64,000 nt of DNA from Bacillus sp. 1NLA3E (GCF_000242895.2 NC_021171.1:2948001-3012000); one strand, 5' to 3'. Positions 1 through 8,728 are shown, numbered from the stretch's first letter. Program-made: numbers and translations. The notes: generated by a model from the sequence alone, not told the origin.

Positions 1-820
1 TGCCTCGTGGTTTTGAAGATACATCATCAAGCGATACATGGATGTAATCCAATTCCTGTTCAACCAAACGGTCAATTAATTCATAGGCATCTTCCATCCC
101 ATAACCGCCTTGTTCTTCAGGTGATATTCTGTATCCGAAAATAAATGGCTTTGTTGCATGATTCTTAATCACATTTTTCATTTCCTGAATGACTGCCAAT
201 AGGAAACGCAAGCGATTTTCTAGAGAGCCACCCCATTCATCCTTACGTCTATTGAAGAAAGGAGAGAAGAAGTTTTGAAGTAAAAATCCGTGTGCACCAT
301 GAACTTCAACACCATCAAAACCAGCTTCAATAGCTCGTCTAGTTGTTTCTCCAAACGCATGAATCACTTCTATTATTTCATCATGTGAAAGTTCTTTAGG
401 GAATACTGTAGGAGCAAATGCAGTAGCTTCAGTCCCTAAAGCACTGGAACTAACCACCTCACCATTTGGTGTTAAAGAAGGCAATGCCTTGTTTCCTGCA
501 TGAAAAATTTGAAGTAACGCAGGAGCTCCTCCACTTTTCACCGCATCCGCCAGTTTCCGTAGACTTGGAATAAATTTATCGTCATAAGCTGCGAATTCAT
601 GCGTAAAACCTATACCGTTTGGTTGAACATGTGTACAGCCAGTGATAACAAGTCCTACTCCATTGACTCTTCTTTTATAATAGTTCACTTCTTCATCTGA
701 AACGGTGTAATCATCATTACTGCTCCAAGTTGTCATTGGTGCCATAACGACTCTATTTTTAATCGTGATACCAGTTTTAAATGTAAGTGATTCAAATACG
801 TTGCTATATTTTGTGTTCAT
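1..820 (-). CDS. NADH:flavin oxidoreductase, old yellow enzyme family (3' end outside window)
   Basis: The reading frame starts at an ATG (818-820) and runs off the left edge, so the C-terminus is missing. The translation begins MNTKYSNVFESLTFKTG and carries the FMN-barrel hallmarks of old yellow enzymes: APMTTWS near residue 31, the ITGCTHVQPNG strand, GFDGVEVHGAHGFLLQNFFSP, and NRRKDEWGGSLENRLRF. Family members reduce activated C=C bonds of electrophiles with NAD(P)H in the cytoplasm; the substrate here is unknown. It lies just downstream of a MerR-type promoter and shares its strand with the MerR gene at 1004, which is probably its regulator. It resembles Bacillus YqiG-type proteins. Confidence 0.88.
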   Translation of the reverse strand, partial: MNTKYSNVFESLTFKTGITIKNRVVMAPMTTWSSNDDYTVSDEEVNYYKRRVNGVGLVITGCTHVQPNGIGFTHEFAAYDDKFIPSLRKLADAVKSGGAPALLQIFHAGNKALPSLTPNGEVVSSSALGTEATAFAPTVFPKELSHDEIIEVIHAFGETTRRAIEAGFDGVEVHGAHGFLLQNFFSPFFNRRKDEWGGSLENRLRFLLAVIQEMKNVIKNHATKPFIFGYRISPEEQGGYGMEDAYELIDRLVEQELDYIHVSLDDVSSKPRG

Positions 821-922
821 TTTTTAACCTCTTTCTATATGTTTATTTATATGTTCTTCTTAGTTTCGCACTATTTTTGTAAAGGGTTATCAACTCTTCA
901 TGTATTTAAATGGTGCAAGAAA

Positions 923-953
923 AGGTTAATCCCTTGAGAGCACTCTAAGGCAA
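923..953 (-). promoter_or_regulatory. MerR-type promoter of the old yellow enzyme gene
   Basis: On the minus strand a -35-like TTGCCT (948-953) and a -10-like TAACCT (923-928) are 19 bp apart. The spacer holds the imperfect dyad CTTAGAGTGCTCTCAAGG (932-950). A 19-bp spacer filled by a dyad is the signature of promoters that MerR activators untwist. The half-site matches the one ahead of the merR gene (1451-1470). Confidence 0.7.
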
Positions 954-1003
954 GTGTTTTTTTATTTTTATTTTATTCGCAAATGAAAAAAACAAATGGT
1001 TGC

Positions 1004-1378
1004 TTAATTTGTAGAGAAACAGTCTCCTAATTCATTTTCATAAAAATTAATTTTATTATCCAGATGCTCTAAACTTTGACGAAGCCTCTTCAAATCTTCG
1101 ACTACTTTTTTGCGATGATTTTTAAGTAAAGCTAACCGTTCTTCCATTGTTGCATCTCCAATATGCCCCCACGTGGCAAATTGTTTCATGTCTTTTAGTG
1201 ACATACCGGTATTTTTCAAGTGGAGCAAAGATTCAATCCATAATTTATTTTCATCCGAGTAGATTCTGACATTGTTATCGTTCCTGCTTACTTTTATTAA
1301 CCCTTCTTTTTCATAAAACCTCAATGTATGGTCGCTTAACCCAACGATTTTAGAAAATTCTCCAATAGAATATGTCAA
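1004..1378 (-). CDS. MerR-family transcriptional regulator
   Basis: A short MerR regulator of about 124 aa. It has an N-terminal winged helix (YSIGEFSKIVGLSDHTLRFY then EKEGLI), the second wing (VRIYSDENKLWI) and a C-terminal dimerisation coiled coil (LLKNHRKKVVEDLKRLRQSLEHLDNKI). There is no conserved metal-binding cysteine pair, so it fits the AdhR/electrophile-sensing type rather than the metal sensors. The start is taken at TTG 1376-1378 because GGAGGCGG lies about 5 nt upstream; longer in-frame starts lack a ribosome-binding site. It probably controls the adjacent old yellow enzyme gene and itself, since the same dyad lies ahead of both. Confidence 0.85.
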   Translation of the reverse strand: MTYSIGEFSKIVGLSDHTLRFYEKEGLIKVSRNDNNVRIYSDENKLWIESLLHLKNTGMSLKDMKQFATWGHIGDATMEERLALLKNHRKKVVEDLKRLRQSLEHLDNKINFYENELGDCFSTN

Positions 1379-1450
1379 TATAACCGCCTCCATTAAATCT
1401 GATATATCATTTCTTCTCTCTATTAATTTGTGATACAAATGAAGAGTAAT

Positions 1451-1470
1451 ACTTAGAGTTTACTCTAAGT
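1451..1470 (-). promoter_or_regulatory. MerR operator ahead of merR gene
   Basis: ACTTAGAGTTTACTCTAAGT is a perfect inverted repeat with 9-bp arms. It overlaps a possible minus-strand promoter (TTTACT, 19 bp, TACTCT). The half-site ACTTAGAGT is shared with the dyad at 932-950, which points to autoregulation. Confidence 0.65.
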
Positions 1471-1548
1471 AAAGAATTTTTAACTCTTCTGCCCGTTTTG
1501 AAGTCATAAACCAAAATGACAATTGTTTTGTTATTAGCAAATAAAAAA

Positions 1549-1586
1549 GCAAAACTCGCCGAATTATACTGGCGAGTTTTCTTTAC
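1549..1586. terminator. Bidirectional terminator hairpin
   Basis: AAAACTCGCC and GGCGAGTTTT form a 10-bp stem around an 8-nt loop, with A and T runs on either side. It lies about 150 bp beyond the stop of the small gene at 1739. Confidence 0.75.
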
Positions 1587-1738
1587 TATATTTTCCTATT
1601 CCTTATTCAACCAAACTTCCCTTTACTTAAATAAGAAAAGTGCATCACCGTTGTTCCAGGTAAGCTACCCGATATTAAAGAAGGAAAAATGACACTCAGT
1701 TGTTTTTGAAACACCGTTCCTTATTGGAATATGATGAT

Positions 1739-1906
1739 TTAATTAGGAAACCAATAATAGTAACTTAATATTAAAATACTTACTAACATTATTATCCCTA
1801 TTTGTTTTCTCCTTTGTTTCTCGGAGGAATTATTTTTTCCAAAGAAGAAGTATAGTGACCCGATTACAAAGACAACATAAGCCAATAATTTAAGAAAAAA
1901 GTTCAT
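1739..1906 (-). CDS. Small membrane protein (55 aa), unknown
   Basis: ATG at 1904-1906 is preceded by a perfect AGGAGG with good spacing. The 55-residue product has two hydrophobic segments (about residues 3-22, LLAYVVFVIGSLYFFF, and 36-51, IGIIMLVSILILSYYY) separated by a charged loop (GKNNSSEKQRRKQ), so a two-helix hairpin in the membrane is likely. Nothing identifies a function. It stands alone between the MerR gene and the hydrolase. Confidence 0.65.
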   Translation of the reverse strand: MNFFLKLLAYVVFVIGSLYFFFGKNNSSEKQRRKQIGIIMLVSILILSYYYWFPN

Positions 1907-1995
1907 AGTACCTCCTAAATCATTTTTATATTTAAATACTCAGAAATTCATTACTAATAACCGCCCTTACTCAACTGCTTACTTTAGTACAATAG

Positions 1996-2036
1996 TTTCA
2001 ACAAACGGGTGCGTGAATCCATCTTGGATCAACGAA
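1996..2036 (-). repeat. Hairpin repeat, inverted orientation
   Basis: The only clear copy of the window-wide hairpin repeat that reads on the minus strand: CGTTGATCCAAGATGG stem, then GCACCCGTTTGTTGAAA. A second fragment (TTAAAGTACAATTCTTCACAA) follows at 2047-2067 on the plus strand, so two copies may be joined here. Confidence 0.6.
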
Positions 2037-2098
2037 CCTCGTTAGCTTAAAGTACAATTCTTCACAAACTCTTTTCAGGTATGAAAATAGTACCCTAT

Positions 2099-3127
2099 TT
2101 ATTTTAAAAACGAATCGCACATCCATTGATAAAATTTTTCCTTCTCCTCAAACTGTGGATAATGAGCTGATTGTTCAAAAGTAATAAATTCCTTTTTATC
2201 GGCTTCAATCATTTCAAAGTATTTTATTGCTGCATTAGAAGAAGTCATATAATCATATTTTCCCATGATAATATAGAGCGGTAATTCAAGTTTTTTCACC
2301 ATGGAAGGTAATGGATTTTCCGTTAAATCCTTTAACAAAATATTTTGTGAATAGGTTAACCCATAGTTATAACGGATTACATCTAATAAGTTATATTCAC
2401 TACTTAATAACATACCTATGTTATCACCATCAGGGTTATCAATAAGTCTTGTAGCTCCACCATATTTGATAACATAATTCCTTGGGGTAAACATATCGCC
2501 CTTTTTGATTTTTTCAGTTAATCCTTGTAAATATAAAACATCATCCGTATTTCCAGCATTTTGTGCCTTTTCAATAGTGTAATTTAAATTGTCAATCTCA
2601 CTTTCTATTGTGTCACTCATTTGTCCAATACCAATATATGCTTCATATTTTTGAGGGGCTTTTTGGGCAGCTTGCATTCCAATATATGTACCATAAGAAT
2701 GACCAATAAGTATTACCTTTTCTTTACCAAGACGTTCTGTTACATAATCCGTGATAGCCAATAAGTCCTCTACCAATAAGCCTGGTGTAAGGTTAGAATA
2801 GTCCTCAAAAAAATGATATGATTTTCCACTTGCTCTTTGATCGTAATTAACGACCGTAAATTTTGACTCCAATAAATCCTGATATTTATCAGCATACGGT
2901 ATTTCTGAAGTTCCTGGTCCTCCATGTACAAAAAGAATAACTGGATTATCCTTATCATTGCCACGTATCATTATTTCGTGACTGCTTCCATTTATCTCTA
3001 CTTGTTCTAATGTGCTTATACTATTATTGCCTTTTATATGCTGAGTCCATGTGGGACGAAAAAGTGTTATTACTAGTAATATAGTAATTAAGCCGAGAAA
3101 TTTAAATAATTTTTTTGTGTTTTTCAT
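2099..3127 (-). CDS. Alpha/beta hydrolase, membrane-anchored
   Basis: A 342-aa alpha/beta-hydrolase. It has one N-terminal transmembrane anchor (residues 8-22, FLGLITILLVITLF), the oxyanion-hole motif HGGPGTSE (about 69-76), the nucleophile elbow GHSYGTYIG (about 143-151, catalytic Ser), a lid region, and a C-terminal histidine in QSAHYPQFEE. HGGPG plus GxSYG is typical of the proline iminopeptidase-like branch. The anchor suggests the catalytic domain faces outward. ATG start with AAAGGATTCAA upstream. Single gene; the substrate cannot be told. Confidence 0.85.
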   Translation of the reverse strand: MKNTKKLFKFLGLITILLVITLFRPTWTQHIKGNNSISTLEQVEINGSSHEIMIRGNDKDNPVILFVHGGPGTSEIPYADKYQDLLESKFTVVNYDQRASGKSYHFFEDYSNLTPGLLVEDLLAITDYVTERLGKEKVILIGHSYGTYIGMQAAQKAPQKYEAYIGIGQMSDTIESEIDNLNYTIEKAQNAGNTDDVLYLQGLTEKIKKGDMFTPRNYVIKYGGATRLIDNPDGDNIGMLLSSEYNLLDVIRYNYGLTYSQNILLKDLTENPLPSMVKKLELPLYIIMGKYDYMTSSNAAIKYFEMIEADKKEFITFEQSAHYPQFEEKEKFYQWMCDSFLK

Positions 3128-3269
3128 TTGAATCCTTTCTGTTGTATGTAATTATTTGTCTAGTGTGAAAAAATAGTTAAACTCAAAAAAGCGACTGCTT
3201 TTATTTCACAATCGCATATGTTTAATTTTACCATATATTAGGATTTGATAGTTTTGTTATTTGTAAATA

Positions 3270-3415
3270 AAAGAATTTGTTAAGAATTTCACAATTCCTT
3301 CTAAACTTTAATACTAGGACCCATTTTTCTTTAAAGGTATTGTTCTGTTAAATGGTCCTATAATACAAAAGAACGCAATCCTTATTTAAAGGAAAGCGCC
3401 CAATAGTTGAAGAAA
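3270..3415 (+). repeat. Hairpin repeat, long form
   Basis: Long copy with the left arm (TTTCACAATTCCTTCTAAAC, then TTTAAAGGTATTGTTCTG), the stem GCAATCC/GGAAAGC, and the tail GCGCCCAATAGTTGAAGAAA. It lies downstream of the symporter gene. Confidence 0.8.
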
Positions 3416-3552
3416 CCTTTTACCATATCTACCTTGACGTACCTGACAAAAAAGAAAGGAATGGTGTCAGCTTCTCTACAAAATTGTTTTTTCAAAACAG
3501 ATACTATTATCACCACCGATAAACTCACCATAAGGTTCAATTTCGTTATATA

Positions 3553-4824
3553 TTACGCAACCTCTGCCTGCTTAGTTGAATTAATGTAAGCATTCGCTTT
3601 TTCTTCATCAAATTCACCTTCCCACTTTGACATGACAATCGTCGCTAATGAATTCCCTAAAACATTTACCGCTGTTCGTACCATGTCTAAAATGCGATCA
3701 ATACCTGCGATAAATGCGACACCTTCTATTGGCAACCCCATAGAACCAAGTGTTGTTAAAACGACAACGAATGATGCACCCGGAACACCGGCCATTCCTT
3801 TTGAAGTTAACATTAGCACCAATAACAATGTAATTTGATGTGTCAATGATAGATTAATCCCGTACATTTGGGCAACAAAAAGTGAAGCTAGTGCTTGATA
3901 AATGGATGAACCGTCTAAATTAAACGTATAACCTGTTGGAATAACAAATGAAGTTATCGATTTCGGACAACCAAACTTCTCCATTTTGTCCATAAGCCTT
4001 GGTAGAACAGCCTCTGAACTTGCGGTTGTAAAAGCCAATATTAGTTCTTCTTTTAACACTTTTATTAGAATAAATATACTTGTCCCAGACATTTTTGCAA
4101 TTATTCCAAGAACAACGAATACAAAAAATATCATTGTTAAATACACAGCCACCACTAATTTCCCTAAAGGGATTAATGAAGATATCCCAAATTTAGCAAC
4201 AGTCACTCCAATCAACGCAAACACACCAAATGGTGCGAACTTCATCACTTGATTTGTCACCCAAAACATCGCATCCAATATACCTTCAAAAAACCCAAGG
4301 ACAGGTTTTCCTTTTTCCCCTATAGCCGCAATTCCTAAACCAAAAAACACTGAGAAGAAAATAATTGGCAACAAATCCCCTTGAGCCATGGATTCAAATA
4401 TATTTTTCGGAACAATATGGACAATCGTGTCCGCAAAGCCATGACTTTCAACTGTTTTCGTTGTAGCCTCGTATTTTGAAATATCACTTTTTTCAAGATT
4501 ACTTGTATCTAAACCAGAGCCCGGATGGAACAAGTTTGCCGACAGCAATCCAATCGCAATAGCACTGATCGTGACAATCTCAAAATATAGAAGGGTCTTC
4601 CCCCCTAATTTCCCTAGTTTTTTAATATCGCCAACTCCCGCTATTGAGACTACTAATGCAGCGATGACAATCGGGACAACAATCATTTTGATTAAACGAA
4701 TAAAAATATCGCCAATCGGAGCGATAATGGCCATGACTGTTTCATTACCATGAAATAAAGCACCAAGAACAATACCGAGTACAAGTGCAACAAAAATTTG
4801 CGAAGCAAGACCAAACTTCTTCAT
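3553..4824 (-). CDS. Dicarboxylate/amino acid:cation symporter (GltP/DctA family)
   Basis: A 423-aa DAACS-family transporter with eight predicted helices and two re-entrant loops. Signature segments are LIKMIVVPIV (about 42-51), the serine-rich TTASSEAVLP in the first hairpin, PTGYTFNLDGSSIYQ (helix 7, substrate and Na+ site), GMAGVPGASFVV (second hairpin) and DRILDMVRTAVNVLGN (helix 8, where Asp and Arg contact the substrate carboxylates). It imports glutamate, aspartate or C4-dicarboxylates with H+ or Na+. ATG start with AAGGAGGATTTTAA. Monocistronic. It is closest in layout to Bacillus GltP/GltT; the exact substrate is uncertain. Confidence 0.9.
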   Translation of the reverse strand: MKKFGLASQIFVALVLGIVLGALFHGNETVMAIIAPIGDIFIRLIKMIVVPIVIAALVVSIAGVGDIKKLGKLGGKTLLYFEIVTISAIAIGLLSANLFHPGSGLDTSNLEKSDISKYEATTKTVESHGFADTIVHIVPKNIFESMAQGDLLPIIFFSVFFGLGIAAIGEKGKPVLGFFEGILDAMFWVTNQVMKFAPFGVFALIGVTVAKFGISSLIPLGKLVVAVYLTMIFFVFVVLGIIAKMSGTSIFILIKVLKEELILAFTTASSEAVLPRLMDKMEKFGCPKSITSFVIPTGYTFNLDGSSIYQALASLFVAQMYGINLSLTHQITLLLVLMLTSKGMAGVPGASFVVVLTTLGSMGLPIEGVAFIAGIDRILDMVRTAVNVLGNSLATIVMSKWEGEFDEEKANAYINSTKQAEVA

Positions 4825-4991
4825 TTAAAATCCTCCTTAAATTAGTAGCCCTTTGTTATCGCCTTTACTTTTGTGAATATTCTTAGTTTAAAATGAGACC
4901 TACAAAAAACTACTAAAACCTACAGAGTCAAAATTAAAATGTGCGATAAATGTTGATTTTCACCTGATCGTAGTCTGGGTCAACAAAATTG

Positions 4992-5036
4992 AAAAAGCGC
5001 CAAACTCTTGTTTCCAAGTGTTTGACGCTTTTAAAT
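4992..5036 (-). terminator. Terminator downstream of 5234 gene
   Basis: AAAAGCGCCAAACTCTTG pairs with CCAAGTGTTTGACGCTTTT across a 3-nt loop. Flanking A and T tracts allow termination on either strand. Confidence 0.75.
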
Positions 5037-5132
5037 TTTTCTGACTTTTATTTTTTCTAGGGTGCATTGTTTCCACAATCAACGTGGCTTTGAATAGTGA
5101 ATGATGTAGTAGTGGTTACCTAATTCTTGCAT

Positions 5133-5180
5133 AAGAAATAGTCTTTCTTTTCAACAATCGCGCCCTTTAATTGAATAACT
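5133..5180 (+). repeat. Hairpin repeat
   Basis: Weak stem followed by TCGCGCCCTTTAATTGAATAAC. A second tail module, TTCAACTAACTAACGCC, follows at about 5193-5210. It lies between the 5234 gene and the symporter. Confidence 0.7.
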
Positions 5181-5233
5181 TAGATTCTAGTTCAACTAAC
5201 TAACGCCACTGTTAGTTGAACTAGGTTTTAATA

Positions 5234-5653
5234 TCAATACTTAAGGACATTTAGCCATTGACCATCGGGACCAATGGTTATATGAGGAATCCTATTAGAT
5301 TCAAATATTTTGTATATATCAACACTCTTCTTGGTTAATGTACCTAATTGTTCTGATACATCAGTTTCGGAAAATACCAAATAATCCATTGTGGTAGACC
5401 TTAAATAAAATTCGTAAACATATTTTTTTTGATTGTCTTTAATATATCCTAAATGCCCCATTTCCCTTGGAAAACCTCGTGGTAACGGGAATTTATTAAA
5501 TTCAATAAAATCATTAGAAAGCTCATTTAGAAGTTCTTCTTCATATTCAGGAATAACCGCATAAATGTAGCATTCTTGCTTGTAATAGCGATTAATTATA
5601 TCAACAAACTCCTGTTCATCAATTTCTTCATCTAGTAATATTTCCAGTTTCAT
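5234..5653 (-). CDS. Unknown protein, 139 aa
   Basis: A cytoplasmic, acidic protein that begins MKLEILLDEEIDEQEFVDII. No family is recognised. It contains an aromatic stretch around KYVYEFYLRSTTMDYLVFSETDV and ends HITIGPDGQWLNVLKY. The ATG at 5653 is chosen over the TTG five codons upstream because GGAAGGAATTCCG precedes it. It is flanked on the downstream side by a hairpin repeat and on the upstream side by the GNAT gene. Its single-gene, repeat-separated setting and size resemble the immunity-type proteins elsewhere in the window, but nothing in the sequence shows that role. Confidence 0.6.
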   Translation of the reverse strand: MKLEILLDEEIDEQEFVDIINRYYKQECYIYAVIPEYEEELLNELSNDFIEFNKFPLPRGFPREMGHLGYIKDNQKKYVYEFYLRSTTMDYLVFSETDVSEQLGTLTKKSVDIYKIFESNRIPHITIGPDGQWLNVLKY

Positions 5654-5751
5654 CGGAATTCCTTCCAAATAAAATCCCCCCTTTTATTATCATTATACAT
5701 TTAGACAGGAGATTTCCTTATAAACTAACTTGACCCGTTATAAAAAAGCAC

Positions 5752-6189
5752 CTATTTTAAAGACCTCTTAAATACATAACTTACTTTGTCATATTTCATC
5801 TTATCTTCATAAAAACGATGTGCGTCTTTACGCTGTAATCCCGATGATAAGGCTATATTTTCATAATTATTTTCTTTTGCCCATTTATGAACATATGTAA
5901 GTAGTTTTTCACCGTATCCTTTAGAACGCTTATTATTATCTGTAACTAAATCACATACCCAAACAAATCTCCCATAATAAAGTGTTATCATTGGCTTAAA
6001 ACCAGTCACCGCAACAATTTCATCACCATCAAATAAAGCAAACATTTTATATCTATCTTTTTCTTGAGCTTCTATTACTAATTCAAGATATGTATTTTCA
6101 TCAAGGTGAGTACGTAACTGTTTCATTACTGGAAATGCTTCAAGCATTTCATTTTGTGATTGAAGTTCTTTAATTATAAAAGTATCCAT
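5752..6189 (-). CDS. GNAT-family N-acetyltransferase
   Basis: A 145-aa single-domain acetyltransferase. The acetyl-CoA site is in strand 4-helix 3, [22 protein letters not shown] (R/Q-x-x-G-x-G/A written here as RSKGYG), followed by the alanine/serine strand [29 protein letters not shown], typical of GNATs that acetylate small amines. ATG start with AAAGGGAGATAAACC. The substrate is not predictable. It stands alone between the unknown gene at 5234 and a hairpin repeat. Confidence 0.85.
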   Translation of the reverse strand: MDTFIIKELQSQNEMLEAFPVMKQLRTHLDENTYLELVIEAQEKDRYKMFALFDGDEIVAVTGFKPMITLYYGRFVWVCDLVTDNNKRSKGYGEKLLTYVHKWAKENNYENIALSSGLQRKDAHRFYEDKMKYDKVSYVFKRSLK

Positions 6190-6242
6190 GGTTTATCTCC
6201 CTTTTAGAATTTTTTGTAAATTTATTTTACCATACCTTTTTG

Positions 6243-6380
6243 TTTTACTAAACTGCTGAAAACCTTCACAACACCTACACCCTTACCAGTTTTTCTAAAT
6301 CGTATTGTTAAAAAATCTGACTCTAAACATGAAATAAACGCGATCATCTTTCGATAATCGCGCCCATTAGCTGAACAAGG
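6243..6380 (+). repeat. Hairpin repeat, long form
   Basis: Left arm TTACTAAACTGCTGAAAACC, stem ACGCGATCATC/GATAATCGCG, tail GCGCCCATTAGCTGAACAAGG. It lies between the GNAT gene and the secreted-protein gene. Confidence 0.8.
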
Positions 6381-6456
6381 TGCCATTTATTACTCAATCT
6401 TTTCATATTAATCATTAACTTTTGTCTATAACATTAACAAATAAAAGCGCAACCAG

Positions 6457-6921
6457 CTATGGTCGCACTTTATGATAAGAATTGATTAATTTAAATTCCT
6501 TTTCAGATTTACCTGATTCAGGACAAAGTGAAAGTAAATCTGCGTTAACTGCATAAGTAAATGTATCCTTTGTTTTAATTTCTTTCTTGTCATTGATAAT
6601 TAATTTATCATATTGTAAAGAGATTTTTATAAGATGGGTATACGTGCTGATGTTTTCAGTAGGCTCAAACTGCTTTATCCAAACATGAATTCCTTCTGGT
6701 TTTAGCTCTCCCCAACTTATGGAGTCTGCATGATATTTATTATGATAATAATCGTCTAAGCTATGACGCATCCATACCTGCATTGTGTCATATATAAACA
6801 TCTTTGTAGCTTGGTCCTTCACTTCATATCTCCCTCCTCCTACTGCTGTAACTTTAGCAGCCGAAGTATTACCAGCAGTTAAGAAAAATACCATGATTAA
6901 CATTAGCACTACTTTATTCAT
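6457..6921 (-). CDS. Secreted protein, DUF3888-like
   Basis: About 154 aa with an N-terminal signal peptide (MNKVVLMLIMVFFLTAGNTSAAK, cleavage probably after the SAA region). The mature part carries MFIYDTMQVWMRHSLDDYYHNKYH and VWIKQFEPTENISTYTHLIKI. This layout, with a short exported domain and a DDYY motif, resembles the DUF3888 family of Bacillus secreted proteins; that assignment is by eye. The ATG at 6921 is preferred because GGGAGTGGTTGCG precedes it. Function unknown. A short hairpin (AAAGCGCAACCAGC/GGTCGCACTTT, 6444-6473) overlaps the stop and may terminate it. Confidence 0.65.
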   Translation of the reverse strand: MNKVVLMLIMVFFLTAGNTSAAKVTAVGGGRYEVKDQATKMFIYDTMQVWMRHSLDDYYHNKYHADSISWGELKPEGIHVWIKQFEPTENISTYTHLIKISLQYDKLIINDKKEIKTKDTFTYAVNADLLSLCPESGKSEKEFKLINSYHKVRP

Positions 6922-7020
6922 CGCAACCACTCCCATATTTTTATATTGATAGGGTTGCCTAAATAATATTTTTTATTGTACTCGCAATAGAAGTTAAATG
7001 TGCATTAGGGTGTTCTTTCA

Positions 7021-7113
7021 CCTTCAACTAAACTGTCCTTCAACTTATTAAAGACCAAGAAAAAAGGGCTGCTTATTAACAGCCTCTAGTTACGCAATTT
7101 TTGCGCCCGTTAG
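7021..7113 (+). repeat. Hairpin repeat split by IS110 (left part)
   Basis: CTTCAACTAAACTGTCC left end, GGGCTGCTTATTAACAGCC stem and GCGCCCGTTAG. The rest of the tail, TAGTTGAAGAAC, is at 8716-8727, on the far side of the insertion element. Confidence 0.85.
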
Positions 7114-7119
7114 CCATCC

Positions 7120-7350
7120 ATGAAGCGCAAAATCAGCGCTTCACCACAGAGAATGAAAATGGTAAAAAACCGTCAATACTGATTCTACGGCTGGGGGAGG
7201 AAGGTCGATGAACTATGGTGCGTTAGAGCCCATCCGTTAGTCTGACTCCAACGACCACGGTGCACCACTGACTGTCGCTCCCTTACAGGAAGCACACATG
7301 GTAGATTAATCCTATTCTGGTTGCTGCACCAGCCTCCAATAATGAAAGTC
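7120..7350 (+). ncRNA. Candidate IS110 bridge RNA region
   Basis: The noncoding left end of the element, richer in G+C than its surroundings and with several foldable segments (GAAGCGCAAAATCAGCGCTTC at 7122-7142; CTACGGCTGGGGGAGG; CCACGGTGCACCACTGACTG). IS110-family elements are known to encode a bridge RNA in such an end, whose loops guide donor and target recognition. CCGTTAG at 7234-7240 is identical to the left flank of the insertion site and could be part of a target guide. The exact RNA ends are not determined. Confidence 0.5.
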
Positions 7351-7368
7351 GTAGAAAGGTTGTTTTCA

Positions 7369-8592
7369 ATGGATGTAGTCATTGAACGGGCATGTGGTAT
7401 GGATGTTCATAAGGACAATATTACTGCATGTATTATGACACCAGAAGGAAAGGAGATTCAAACGTTTTCAACTAAAACTGTTTTTCTAATACAGTTGGTT
7501 GACTGGATTAAACAACATAGATGTACCCATGTTGCCATGGAGAGTACGAGTGTGTACTGGAAACCTATTGTGAATTTACTAGAGGCTGAAGATATTGAGT
7601 TTCTAGTTGTGAATGCCCAACATATGAAAGCAGTCCCAGGACGTAAAACAGATGTTAAGGATGCAGAATGGATCGCTAAACTTCTTCGTCATGGTCTACT
7701 CAAAGCTAGTTTCATTCCAGACCGTAATCAAAGGGAATTGCGTGAACTTGTTCGCTATCGGCGGAGTATCATTGAAGAGCGTGCTAGACAACATAATCGA
7801 ATCCAAAAGGTATTAGAAGGAGCAAACATTAAGCTAGGGTCTGTTGTTTCAGACGTCATGGGCGTTTCAGCTCGGGATATGCTTAACGCTATTGCCGAAG
7901 GTGAAGAAAATCCTGAAAAACTAGCAAACTTTGCTCGACGTACAATGAAAAAGAAGAAAGAAGAGCTTGAGCTCGCTCTTAAAGGGTATATCAATCCACA
8001 TCAACGTCTTATGTTAAAAAGCATTCTTAAACACATTGATTTTTTGACTGAGCAAATTGAGATGCTAGACGAAGAAGTAGCACAAAGAGTAAGCAAATAC
8101 CAAGAAGATATAGAACGACTAGATTCTATTCCTGGCATAGCTACAAGAATGGCTGAGCAGATCTTATCTGAAATCGGAACTGATATTAAGAAACAGTTTC
8201 CAAGCGTAGCTCATATGTGTTCTTGGGCAGGACTAGTTCCTGGACATAACGAAAGTGCGGGAAAAAGGAAATCAGCTAAAACCAAAAAAGGAAACAAGTA
8301 TTTGAGATCAGCATTAACTGAAGCAGCTCATTCTGTAAGAGGATCTAAAAACTATCTCGGTGCACTGTATAGACGTACAGCATCACGAAAAGGTAAGAAA
8401 CGAGCAGGAATTGTAGTCGCTCATGCCATGTTACGCATCTCTTATTATCTCTTAACTCGAAAAGAAATGTATGTAGACTTAGGCGAAGACTACTTTGATA
8501 AGCAGAAAGAGCAATCAATTGTTCGGCATTCCCTACGAAGACTTGAAAGTTTAGGATACACAGTTACATTAAAAGAACCTGAAGCATCTTAA
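7369..8592 (+). CDS. IS110-family transposase (DEDD recombinase)
   Basis: About 407 aa. The N-terminal RuvC-like DEDD domain has Asp in CGMDVHKDNI, Glu in VAMESTSVYWKP, and the Asp pair in KTDVKDAEWIAKLL. The middle is a coiled coil (RRTMKKKKEELELAL). The C-terminal Tnp20 domain runs DSIPGIATRMAEQILSEIGT to SWAGLVPGHNESAGKRKSAK, with the serine-bearing motif used in strand exchange. The ATG at 7369 has AGAAAGG 11 nt upstream; an upstream TTG frame lacks one. The frame looks intact, so the element may be active. Confidence 0.92.
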   Translation: MDVVIERACGMDVHKDNITACIMTPEGKEIQTFSTKTVFLIQLVDWIKQHRCTHVAMESTSVYWKPIVNLLEAEDIEFLVVNAQHMKAVPGRKTDVKDAEWIAKLLRHGLLKASFIPDRNQRELRELVRYRRSIIEERARQHNRIQKVLEGANIKLGSVVSDVMGVSARDMLNAIAEGEENPEKLANFARRTMKKKKEELELALKGYINPHQRLMLKSILKHIDFLTEQIEMLDEEVAQRVSKYQEDIERLDSIPGIATRMAEQILSEIGTDIKKQFPSVAHMCSWAGLVPGHNESAGKRKSAKTKKGNKYLRSALTEAAHSVRGSKNYLGALYRRTASRKGKKRAGIVVAHAMLRISYYLLTRKEMYVDLGEDYFDKQKEQSIVRHSLRRLESLGYTVTLKEPEAS

Positions 8593-8728
8593 TCCAGTCA
8601 ACTTATCTTCAATAAAACCAATTATTTAGGCGCTCTCCCCTTTTTTTAAAATGAATAAGCTGCGTCTTCTTTAGTGTGCCCTTTTCCCCAAAGTTACAGA
8701 AGTTTATTTTCATGGTAGTTGAAGAACG

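Larger units (their letters stand above)
7114..8715 (+). mobile_element. IS110-family insertion sequence
   Basis: About 1.6 kb. The boundaries come from the interrupted hairpin repeat: GCGCCCGTTAG ends at 7113 and TAGTTGAAGAAC resumes at 8716. The left end starts CCATCCATGAAGCG and the right end finishes TTTTCATGG, with no long terminal inverted repeats, as usual for IS110. It holds one transposase gene after a roughly 250-bp noncoding leader. The target is the GTTAG of the repeat tail. A short deletion derivative with the same ends lies at 49578-49640. Confidence 0.85.
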
